From the NCBI GenBank assembly GCA_963851025.1, contig CAWKOA010000033.1, forward strand, positions 62,001 through 126,000: a DNA stretch of 64,000 nucleotides. Reading direction: 5' to 3'. Positions 17,500 to 25,310 of the stretch are shown in pieces. Source of the stretch: RYN-230 sp963851025 (GTDB lineage: Bacteria; Actinomycetota; Actinomycetes; Streptosporangiales; Streptosporangiaceae). A program made the position numbers and the translations under genes. The notes under the pieces were generated by a model that saw only the letters and a list, made by a program, of their open reading frames with translations, did not search any database and was not told where the DNA came from. Numbering within the stretch: position 1 is the stretch's first letter; each line of letters opens with the position of its first letter.

Positions 17500-17517
17500 T
17501 GGTGATACGCTGCGCCC

Positions 17518-18090
17518 ATGACGATGACTCCGCGGCGGGTGGTCGGCGACGCCAAGCGCTGGAAGGCGATGTCGCATCCGCTGCGCCGCGAGATGCTGGC
17601 CCATCTCGACGAGCACGGGCCCGCGACGTCCACCACCCTCGCGGAGGCGCTCGGCGAGAACACCGGGACGACCAGCTACCACCTGCGGATCCTCGCCGAC
17701 GCCGGGATCATCGAGGAGGTGCCTGAGCGGGCGAACGGCCGCGAGCGCTGGTGGCGCACGTTCCCCGTGGACATGCGCGAGCCTGATTACGACAGCCTGG
17801 ACCCCGGGGAGCGGGCGGCGCTGGATGAATGGCGCGCCGCGCAGATCCCGGGTGAGCTCGAGCTGGTCAACCGCTTCATCCGGGATGTGCGCAAGCACGG
17901 CAGGTGGGCCAGGGCCTCCCGGGCCGGCGGCTACTACACCGCCGGGGACCTGGACGCGCTGCACGACGAGTACATCGCGCTGCTGCACAAGTACGGGCAC
18001 TCCGCGCAGGACGCGCCGCCGGGGGCCCGGCCGATGACCCTGCGGATGTTCTACATCCCTGACGAGCCACCCGAAGGCGAGTCCCCGTAA
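17518..18090 (+). CDS. ArsR-like winged-helix transcriptional regulator
   Basis: A 190-residue regulator with an N-terminal HTH_20/ArsR-like winged helix: KRWKAMSHPLRREMLAHL, STTLAEALGENTGTTSYHL (recognition region) and the wing containing ERANGRERWWR. The C-terminal 110 residues form a helical domain ending in MTLRMFYIPD, common to a group of actinomycete helix-turn-helix proteins. No metal-binding cysteines of classic ArsR sensors are present. It starts 18 bp after a strong dyad operator, consistent with autoregulation and control of the divergent membrane protein. Its last 40 bp overlap the convergent DUF1707 gene. Confidence 0.9.
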   Translation: MTMTPRRVVGDAKRWKAMSHPLRREMLAHLDEHGPATSTTLAEALGENTGTTSYHLRILADAGIIEEVPERANGRERWWRTFPVDMREPDYDSLDPGERAALDEWRAAQIPGELELVNRFIRDVRKHGRWARASRAGGYYTAGDLDALHDEYIALLHKYGHSAQDAPPGARPMTLRMFYIPDEPPEGESP

Positions 18091-18539
18091 GGGTGGCTCC
18101 CGTAGCCGCCCCAGCCACGCGACGCGCGGCGCCGGAACCGCCGCGCGAACACGAACGCGGCCAGGCCGGTCACCAGCCAGAACACCAGGAACAGCTTCAG
18201 GAACGCGAAGACCACCCACCCGCCGGGGCCGGGGGCCAGCACCGCGAACAGCAGCACCAGCAGCAGCAGCGGGAGGAATCGCGGGCCGCGGCGGTGCGCG
18301 AGCCAGGGCCGCCCGGCCGGCTGCAGGCCCGGCGCGCCCGGCGCGCCCTGCGGCACCAGCAGCGGGTCCGGCAGGTCCGCCATGACGCGGCGGAGGTCCC
18401 CGAAAGTCTTCGCGTTCAGGGCCGCCGAGGTCCGCTCGTCCAGTTCCTCGGACGTGAGCCGGCCCTCGGCGTAGTGGTCGCGCAGCCGGGCGGTCACCCG
18501 TTCCCGGTCGGCGTCAGAAGCACGGATGCGCTCATCCAT
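18051..18539 (-). CDS. DUF1707 / two-pass membrane protein
   Basis: A 162-residue protein with an N-terminal DUF1707 (SHOCT-like) helical module, MDERIRASDADRERVTARL through NAKTFGDLRRVMADLP. A Pro/Gly linker and two membrane segments follow (FLPLLLLVLLFAVLAPGPG and FAFLKLFLVFWLVTGLAAFV), then an Arg-rich, Gly/Ser-rich tail. DUF1707 proteins are small membrane-associated factors of actinomycetes with poorly known roles. ATG 18539 gives the standard family N-terminus. It is downstream of the PadR gene on the same strand (72 bp), and PadR-like regulators often accompany such proteins. Confidence 0.88.
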   Translation of the reverse strand: MDERIRASDADRERVTARLRDHYAEGRLTSEELDERTSAALNAKTFGDLRRVMADLPDPLLVPQGAPGAPGLQPAGRPWLAHRRGPRFLPLLLLVLLFAVLAPGPGGWVVFAFLKLFLVFWLVTGLAAFVFARRFRRRASRGWGGYGSHPYGDSPSGGSSGM

Positions 18540-18611
18540 GGCTGATCCCCTTGCCTTGTCTTCTCGTTGCCTGCTGATCATCCGGCCCGGCCGCTCACGC
18601 CCGGGCCGCGC

Positions 18612-19421
18612 CTACTCCTCGTCGTCCTCGTCCGGGTCGTCGCTGGCCAGGATCTGGTACATCTGCCGACGGGTCCGTTCCAGCAGCTGCTCGGCGGCGC
18701 GGATCTGCTCCGGCGTGCCCGCGTGGGCCAGCTGCACGATGCTGCCGCCCAGCCGGGCCGCCTGCGCGAACAGGCCGGGCATCTCGCCGGGCTCGTCCTG
18801 CGCCATCGCCTCCCACGCCGGGCGGGCCGCGTCCGGGTCCTCCTCGATGTGGCGGCGCCCGGCCTCGGTCAGGCTGAACGTGCGCCGCCCGCCGGCTTCC
18901 TCCGCCTCGATCAGCCCCTCGTCCGCGAGCTGCTGCAGGGCCGGGTAGACCGCGCCGGGGCTGGGCCGCCAGGCGCCGCCGCTGCGCTCCTCGACCTCGG
19001 ACATGATCTGGTAGCCGTTGCGGGGGCCTTCGCGCAGCAGGGCCAGGATGGCGGCGCGCACGTCACCGCGGCCGGCCTTCGGCCCGCGGGGCGGCGGAGG
19101 CGGGCCGGGCCACCAGCCCCGGCCACCCCCGAAGCCGCCCGGCGGCCCCCCGGGGCCGCCCCATCCGCCTGGGCCGCCCGGTCCGCCCGGGCCGCCCGGG
19201 CCGGGCCAGCCGAAGCCCCGCTCCCAGGGGCCGCCGCGCCGGGCCCAGGGTGCGCCCCGCCGGCCCGCCCGCTCGTGGCCTTCGTGCCCCTGACTTTCGC
19301 GGCCGGGGCCGGACATGCCGTGCATGGCGTCCCGGGCCTGGCCCAGCAGGGCCTCCGCAGCCTGGGCGACGCCGCGCAGGTAAGGACTGAAGTCACCGCT
19401 GGCACACGATGCCGCGCTCAT
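18612..19421 (-). CDS. PadR-family regulator with Gly/Pro-rich N-terminal extension
   Basis: A 269-residue PadR-type winged-helix repressor. The DNA-binding domain lies around residues 120-190: VRAAILALLREGPRNGYQIM, GGAWRPSPGAVYPALQQLADEG and GRRTFSLTEAGRRHI. Before it is about 70 residues of Gly/Pro/Trp/Arg low complexity (GPGGPGGPGGPGGW), much longer than in classical PadR. The C-terminal part ends in an acidic run (DDPDEDDEE). ATG 19421 starts MSAASCASGD. An inverted repeat just upstream is a candidate operator for autoregulation. The DUF1707 gene follows and may be in the same transcript. Confidence 0.88.
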   Translation of the reverse strand: MSAASCASGDFSPYLRGVAQAAEALLGQARDAMHGMSGPGRESQGHEGHERAGRRGAPWARRGGPWERGFGWPGPGGPGGPGGPGGWGGPGGPPGGFGGGRGWWPGPPPPPRGPKAGRGDVRAAILALLREGPRNGYQIMSEVEERSGGAWRPSPGAVYPALQQLADEGLIEAEEAGGRRTFSLTEAGRRHIEEDPDAARPAWEAMAQDEPGEMPGLFAQAARLGGSIVQLAHAGTPEQIRAAEQLLERTRRQMYQILASDDPDEDDEE

Positions 19422-19444
19422 CCGGACTCCCAAGTGATCCACTC

Positions 19445-19467
19445 GCGATACGATCCCGATATATCGC
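19445..19467. promoter_or_regulatory. Candidate PadR operator
   Basis: Half-sites GCGATA (19445-19450) and TATCGC (19462-19467) are exact reverse complements separated by 11 bp, and the second lies inside a CGATATATCG palindrome (19458-19467). The site is 24 bp upstream of the padR start, a normal place for an autoregulatory operator. Confidence 0.5.
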
Positions 19468-19489
19468 TACCTTAGGTCGCCTTCCCGCG

Positions 19490-19590
19490 GATGGCAAACG
19501 GGGCCCGGAGCGCAGGTTGGGCCGCAGCCTCGCGGGCAGGGGGATAAGCGGGCAGGGGGACAAAGCGCACTCCGGGCCCCGTTTGCCATC
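19490..19590. repeat. Perfect 21-bp inverted repeat with 59-bp loop
   Basis: Left arm 19490-19510 begins GATGGCAAACG and ends GGCCCGGAG; right arm 19570-19590 is its exact reverse complement. The loop is GC-rich with GGGCAGGGGGATAAGCGGGCAG-like direct repetition. It lies between two divergent transcription units. A strong hairpin, protein-binding site or small repeat element are all possible. Confidence 0.85.
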
Positions 19591-19755
19591 CGGCCCGGAG
19601 CAGGCGCCGGGCCGGCGATAACCATCACCCTCCCGGGGCCGCCGGCGGCACGCACCGGGGATGCCGGCGGCGCGATCGGCGCCCGGCCCCCGGCCGGGGA
19701 CCTGGGCTCCGGCAGCGGAAAGCCCGGCTGACGCAGTGCAGCGTGACGAGGAGGT

Positions 19756-21283
19756 ATGGCAGTGACAGACAACCGGCCAGTACCCACGACCACCGACGCC
19801 GGTATCCCGGTCGAGAGCGATGAGTTCTCGCTGACCGTGGGCACGGAAGGCCCCGTTCTGCTGCAAGATCATTACCTGATCGAGCAGATGGCGAACTTCA
19901 ACCGGGAGCGGATCGTGGAGCGGCAGCCGCACGCCAAGGGCGGCGGCGCGTTCGGTCACTTCGAGGTGACGCAGGACGTCAGCGCCTACACCAAGGCCGC
20001 GGTGTTCCAGCCCGGGACCCGGACCGACACGCTGATCCGGTTCTCCACCGTGGCGGGGGAGCGGGGCAGCCCCGACACCTGGCGCGACCCGCGCGGCTTC
20101 TCGCTGAAGTTCTACACGTCCGAGGGCAACTACGACATGGTCGGGAACAACACCCCGGTCTTCTTCGTGCGTGACCCCATGAAGTTCCAGCACTTCATCC
20201 GCTCGCAGAAGCGCCGCGCGGACAACAACCTGCGCGACCACGACATGCAGTGGGACTTCTGGAGCCTGTCGCCGGAGTCGGCGCACCAGGTCACCTGGCT
20301 GATGGGGGACCGCGGCATCCCGCGGACCTGGCGGCACATGAACGGGTACAGCTCGCACACCTACATGTGGATCAACGCCGCGGGCGAGAAGTTCTGGGTC
20401 AAGTACCACTTCAAGACCGACCAGGGCATCGAGTTCTTCACCCAGGACGAGGGCGACCAGATGGCGTCCGCGGACACCGACTACCACCAGCGTGACCTGT
20501 ACGACCACATCGAGCGCGGGGAGTACCCCAGCTGGACGCTGAAGATGCAGATCATGCCGTTCGAGGAGGCCAAGACCTACCGGTTCAACCCGTTCGACCT
20601 GACCAAGGTGTGGCCGCACAGCGACTACCCGCTGACCGAGGTCGGCCGGCTGACCCTCGACCGGAACGTGACCGACTATCACACCGAGATCGAGCAGGCC
20701 GCGTTCGAGCCGAACAACCTGGTCCCCGGCATCGCGCTCAGCCCGGACAAGATGCTCCTGGCCCGCGGGTTCTCCTACGCCGACGCGCACCGCGCCCGGC
20801 TCGGGGTGAACTACAAGCAGATCCCGGTCAACTCGCCGCACGTGCCGGTGCACAGCTACAGCAAGGACGGGGCCATGCGCGTGGTCAACGTCTCCGACCC
20901 GGTGTACGCGCCGAACTCCAAGGGCGGCCCGCGGGCCGACTCCGAGCACCACAAGCCGGCCGGCTGGTACGCGGACGGGGAGATCATGCGCTCCGCCTAC
21001 GTCCCGCACGAGGAGGACGACGACTTCGGCCAGGCAGGCACCCTGGTCCGTGAGGTGCTCGACGACGCGGCCCGCGAGCGGCTCGTCAGCAACGTCGTCG
21101 GCCACCTGCTCAACGGGGTGACCGAGCCGGTGCTGGCGCGGGCCTTCGAGTACTGGCGCAACGTGGACAAGGACCTCGGCGGACAAGATCGAGTCCGGTG
21201 TCCGCGCCAAGGCCGCCGAGAAGGACCCGAAGGCGGCCGGGCAGGCCAGCCCGGCCCGGTCGAGCATGCAGGCCAAGGCCTGA
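19756..21283 (+). CDS. katA: Monofunctional haem catalase (C-terminal frameshift)
   Basis: Decomposes hydrogen peroxide to water and oxygen. About 508 residues after removal of one extra base near 21181. The distal His is H59 in PHAKGGGAFG, the catalytic Asn is in MVGNNTPVFFVRDP (about N131), RDPRGFSLKFY is the family signature, and the proximal Tyr region is RGFSYADAHRARLG. As sequenced, the frame changes after NVDKDLGG. The other frame continues KIESGVRAKAAEKDPKAAG and ends at TGA 21281-21283, which looks like the natural C-terminus; the uncorrected frame stops at 21297. The small-subunit length suggests clade 3. It has its own promoter region, divergent from padR. Confidence 0.92.
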
Positions 21284-21557
21284 CCGGCATGGCCTGACCG
21301 GCATGGCCTGAGCACGGCACGCGAAGCAGGCGGGGCTCCTGGCCCGGGTGACCACATGGTGGCCCGGCCAGGGGCCCTGCCCGTTCCGCGCGGGCCGGCC
21401 TCTTTTTCCGCAACGAGGACCGTTCCCCGCCGCTCCCTCGTCCCCGGAATCCTCGTTCCGGGAGGCGCAGCCGCGCGGCCGGCGCGGCGGGTCGGGCTGG
21501 AACGGTTCCGTTAGGGAAAAGCGGGTGCGAGCATCGGAACCGAAGGAGAGGTGGCCC

Positions 21558-22721
21558 ATGGACGAGGCGACGTTCGGTGAGGTCCGCGACGCGGTGCGGC
21601 GGTTCGTGCGGGAGAAGGTACTGCCCCGCGAGGACGAGATCGAGGAGACCGACGCGATCCCCGCCGACCTCCGCGCGGCCGCGGCGGAACTCGGCCTGTT
21701 CGGGTACGCGCTGCCCGCCGAGTTCGGCGGGTCCGGCGTCAGCATGGCCCAGGACGTCCGGCTGGCCTTCGAGTTCGGCTACGCGACCCCCGCGTTCCGG
21801 TCCATGTTCGGCACCAACAACGGCATCGCCGGCCAGGTGATCGCCAAGTTCGGGTCGGACGCGCAGCAGAAGGCGTTCCTGCCCGCCCTGGCGGCGGGGG
21901 AGATGGTCGCCTCGTTCGCGCTGACCGAGTCCGAGGCCGGGTCCAGCCCGGCCGGCCTGCGGACCTCCGCGCGGCGTGACGGCGACGGCCCGAATGGTAG
22001 CGGCTGGGTGCTGTCGGGCACCAAGCGGTTCATCACCAACGCGCCGCTGGCTGACCTGTTCGTCGTGTTCGCGCGGACCGATCCCGCCGCCGAGGCCGGC
22101 CGCGGGATCTCCGTGTTCGCGGTGGACGCGGCGAGCCCGGGGCTGACGGTCGGGCCGCGGGATCACAAGATGGGCCAGCGCGGCGCGTGGACCGCCGAGG
22201 TGATCTTCGACGACGTCCGTGTCCCGGCGGACCGGCTGGTCGGGGACGAAGGGCGCGGCTACCGCAGCGCGATGACCGTCCTGGCGCGCGGCCGGCTGCA
22301 CATCGCGGCGGTGTGCGTCGGGACCGCGCAGCGGATCCTGGACGAGTCCGTCACGCACGCCGCGACCAGCAAGCAGGGCGGCCAGCTCATCGGCAGCTAC
22401 CAGCTGGTCCAGGCCATGCTGGCGGATTCCTACGCCGAGATCGAGGCGGGCCGGTCGCTGGTGCTGTCCACCGCGGACGCCTACGACGCGGGGCATAACG
22501 TGGCCGCCGGGCCGTCCGCCGCCAAGCTGTACTGCAGCGAGATGGTCTCCCGGGTCGCCGACCGCGGGGTGCAGGTCCACGGCGGCCTCGGCTACATGAG
22601 CTCGACCGTGGTCGAGCGGCTGTACCGCGATTCCCGGCTGTACCGGCTGTACGAGGGGACCAGCGAGATCCAGAAGCTGATCATCGCCCGGGAGCTGCTG
22701 GCGGCCGCCCAGCACCGCTGA
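21558..22721 (+). CDS. Acyl-CoA dehydrogenase
   Basis: A 387-residue FAD flavoenzyme forming 2-enoyl-CoA from acyl-CoA. Features are FALTESEAGSSPAGLRT (FAD/substrate signature), the middle beta domain with GWVLSGTKRFITNAPLA, GYRSAMTVLARGRLHIAA, and the C-terminal VQVHGGLGYMSSTVVERLYRD. It ends with RLYEGTSEIQKLIIAREL, which places the usual catalytic Glu in YEGT. ATG 21558 follows GGAGAGG. It is not close to other beta-oxidation genes and stands alone between catalase and the FtsX-like permease; the 274 bp upstream include a short 15-bp duplication after the catalase stop but no gene. Confidence 0.93.
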   Translation: MDEATFGEVRDAVRRFVREKVLPREDEIEETDAIPADLRAAAAELGLFGYALPAEFGGSGVSMAQDVRLAFEFGYATPAFRSMFGTNNGIAGQVIAKFGSDAQQKAFLPALAAGEMVASFALTESEAGSSPAGLRTSARRDGDGPNGSGWVLSGTKRFITNAPLADLFVVFARTDPAAEAGRGISVFAVDAASPGLTVGPRDHKMGQRGAWTAEVIFDDVRVPADRLVGDEGRGYRSAMTVLARGRLHIAAVCVGTAQRILDESVTHAATSKQGGQLIGSYQLVQAMLADSYAEIEAGRSLVLSTADAYDAGHNVAAGPSAAKLYCSEMVSRVADRGVQVHGGLGYMSSTVVERLYRDSRLYRLYEGTSEIQKLIIARELLAAAQHR

Positions 22722-22867
22722 GTTCTGGGCCGCTGATCGCTGGCCCGCTGATCTGGGTGCAGGGGGGCTGGCTCCCCGGCAAGTCTCGTGCTAGCCACCG
22801 CGTCCCCCGCGCCGGGCTGAGGCACAATCGCACAAGAGATCCGGTGCACGTAGGGGCGGGGAGCAGG

Positions 22868-25270
22868 ATGCGGGCGGTGTGGCTGCGTGTTCACGCCGGG
22901 CTGCGGCAGGACTGGCGCAGCCCGCTCGTGCTGGCGCTCATCACTGCCCTGATGGGGGCCCTGGTGCTGGTGTCGCTCGCGGGCGCGCGCCGGACCGACA
23001 CCGCGGTCAGCCGGTTCCTGGCCTGGTCCGGCCCGACCGAGGGCCAGGTGGCCGGGGTGCCGTTCCGGACTCTCGGCCGGATCGCCCGGCTGCCGGGCCT
23101 CGCCTACAGCGAGCGGGGTGCGTTCATGCTGATGGCCGCGTCCCCGGCCGGCCACCCGGGAGCCAGCCGGCCGGGCCAGGTGACGACGTGGGCCCTGATC
23201 GACACCCCGCCGCAGTCCCGGGCGATCATCGTGGCCGGCCGGCGCGCCAGCCCGTCCCGGGCCGACGAGGTCATGATCAACGAGACGGCCGCGCGGATCC
23301 TGGGCGCGCACGTCGGCTCGAAGATCCAGCTCCGCGGGTTCCGGCCCAGCCAGGTGATGGCGGTGCTCAACAACCAGGTGCTGCACCCGACCGTCGCCGT
23401 GCCCGACGTGCGGGTGACCGCGATCATCCGGACGCCCACGGACCTGGGGGGTTCCGGGGCGCCCTCCGACGTCATCTTCACCGGCACCGGCTCCCTGTTC
23501 CTGACCGCCGCGTTCTATCACCGCTTCGCCGGGTCGGTCGGCAACATGGCCGGGCTCTCCTTCCACCTGAACCGTGGCCTGGCTGGCCTGCCCGCCTTCC
23601 GGGCCGAGGTGAACCGCCTGACCGGGGGCCGGGCCCAGTTCGAGCTGGGCAGTGACGACGCCATCGCCGCGGCCGCCGCCGAGCGGGGCACGTCACTGCA
23701 GGCGCTGGCGCTGCTCCTGTTCGGGGTCATCGTGGCGCTCGCGATGCTGATCATCCTGGGCCAGAGCCTGGCCCGGCTGGCCTACGCGGGGTCGGAGGAC
23801 CTGCCCGTGCTCCGCGCGCTCGGATCCAGCCGGGGGCAGCTGTTCGCCGTGGCGCTGGCCCCGGGGGCCCTGGTCGCGGCGGCCGGGATGACCCTGGCCG
23901 TGCCGGTGGCCTACCTGCTGTCCGTGTTCACGCCGGTGGGCCTGGCCCGGCGGGCCGAGATCACCCCGGGGCTCGCGTTCGACGTCCCGGTCCTGCTGGG
24001 CGGGGGCGCCCTGGCCGCGGTGCTGCTGACGGCCCGCGTCGCCGTAACGGCCCAGCGGGTGGCCAGGATGCCCGCGGGCCAGCCCGCCGGATCCAGGAGC
24101 CGCGGGTCGCTGATCGCCCGCTGGATGGCCCGACGGGGCTCCCCGCCCGCCGCGGTGTCCGGCGTGCGCTTCGCCTTCGAGCCCGGCGCGGACCGCAGCG
24201 CGGTCCCGGTGCGCTCGGCCGTCCTGGGCACGGTCCTCGCGCTGGCCGCGGTGATCGCCGCCCTGGTGTTCGGGGCCAGCCTGACCCACGTCATCCGCGA
24301 CCCCCGGATCGTGGGCTGGAACTGGGATGTGGCCGTCGGGAACCCGCATTCGGGTGACATCAGCGCGCAGACCGAGCCGAAGCTGCGCGCGGACCCCGGT
24401 ATCGCCGGCTTTACCGCGACGGGCCTGGGAGGCGCGGTGATGGACGGCCGCGATGTCCCGTTCGTCGGGATCCGGCTGCTGCGCGGCGACGTGGCGCCGC
24501 CCGTGCTGGCCGGCCGGCTGCCCCGCGGCCCCCGGGAGATCGCGCTCAGCGGCGGGGAACTGCAGGCCCTGCACCGGCAGGTGGGCGGGCTGATCACCGG
24601 CCAGGGCCCGCGCGGGCCGGTCCGGCTGCGCATCGTCGGGCAGGTCGTGCTGTCCCCGGAGATCACGAACGAGCAGCTGAAGCTGGGCTCCGGGGCGGTG
24701 CTGACGCTGGCCGGCGCGGACGGGCTGAGCCGCACCCGGCTGCCGGTCAACGTGTTCCTCGTCCGGCTGCGCCACCCGGGGGACCGGGCGGCGATGGCCC
24801 GCCTCAGGCACGAGTTCCCGGGCGTGGTGCTGCCCGCGGTGGCCCCGCCCGAGGTGCGCGAGCTGCAGGGCGTGAACGGCCTGCCGCTCATTCTCGCGTC
24901 TCTGCTGACCCTGCTCGCCGTAGGCACGATCGCGCACACCCTGGTCACGTCGGTGCGCCGCCGGCGCCGGGACCTGGCCATCCTCAAGGCGCTCGGGTTC
25001 GTGAGCCGGCAGGTCCGGGCCACCGTGGCCTGGCAGGCCACCGCGATCGCCGCCACCGGCCTGGTCATCGGGCTGCCGCTGGGGGTCGCGGCCGGCCGCT
25101 GGGCCTGGACCGTGCTGGCCCGCGGGTTCGCGATCGAGCCGGTGCCGGTCATCCCGCTGCTCGTGCTGCTGGCCGTGCCCGCCGTGCTGGTCCTGGCCAA
25201 CGTGGTCGCGGCCGTGCCCGCCCGGGCCGCGGCGCGCACCCAGGCCGCCGTGGTGCTCAGGACCGAATAG
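22868..25270 (+). CDS. FtsX-like ABC transporter permease
   Basis: An 800-residue MacB/FtsX-type permease with the layout membrane segment, large extracytoplasmic domain, three membrane segments, then a repeat of that plan. The first segment is VLALITALMGALVLVSLAGARR. The first FtsX domain covers about 270-420 (LLLFGVIVALAMLIILGQSLAR). The second half begins around 470 (VLGTVLALAAVIAALVFGAS), and the final FtsX domain is at about 665-795 (TLVTSVRRRRRDLAILKALGF, the motif that contacts the ATPase). Such proteins usually export lipids, peptides or lipoproteins with a separate ATP-binding protein; none is adjacent, so the partner must be elsewhere. Confidence 0.9.
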   Translation: MRAVWLRVHAGLRQDWRSPLVLALITALMGALVLVSLAGARRTDTAVSRFLAWSGPTEGQVAGVPFRTLGRIARLPGLAYSERGAFMLMAASPAGHPGASRPGQVTTWALIDTPPQSRAIIVAGRRASPSRADEVMINETAARILGAHVGSKIQLRGFRPSQVMAVLNNQVLHPTVAVPDVRVTAIIRTPTDLGGSGAPSDVIFTGTGSLFLTAAFYHRFAGSVGNMAGLSFHLNRGLAGLPAFRAEVNRLTGGRAQFELGSDDAIAAAAAERGTSLQALALLLFGVIVALAMLIILGQSLARLAYAGSEDLPVLRALGSSRGQLFAVALAPGALVAAAGMTLAVPVAYLLSVFTPVGLARRAEITPGLAFDVPVLLGGGALAAVLLTARVAVTAQRVARMPAGQPAGSRSRGSLIARWMARRGSPPAAVSGVRFAFEPGADRSAVPVRSAVLGTVLALAAVIAALVFGASLTHVIRDPRIVGWNWDVAVGNPHSGDISAQTEPKLRADPGIAGFTATGLGGAVMDGRDVPFVGIRLLRGDVAPPVLAGRLPRGPREIALSGGELQALHRQVGGLITGQGPRGPVRLRIVGQVVLSPEITNEQLKLGSGAVLTLAGADGLSRTRLPVNVFLVRLRHPGDRAAMARLRHEFPGVVLPAVAPPEVRELQGVNGLPLILASLLTLLAVGTIAHTLVTSVRRRRRDLAILKALGFVSRQVRATVAWQATAIAATGLVIGLPLGVAAGRWAWTVLARGFAIEPVPVIPLLVLLAVPAVLVLANVVAAVPARAAARTQAAVVLRTE

Positions 25271-25310
25271 CGGCGGACGGCGCGGCGCGGCTCATGGCCA
25301 GCCGGGGGGC

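Larger units (their letters stand above)
19422..19755. promoter_or_regulatory. 334-bp intergenic region between PadR and catalase genes
   Basis: No gene seen. It holds a PadR-type dyad near the padR start and a long inverted repeat in the middle (both listed separately). The last 60 bp lead to the catalase start with GAGGAGG as ribosome-binding site. Confidence 0.6.

Noticed and set aside
19393..21357. A 654-residue minus-strand frame opposite catalase
   Set aside because: Antisense shadow of a gene with unmistakable catalase motifs; Val/Arg/Leu-rich low complexity.
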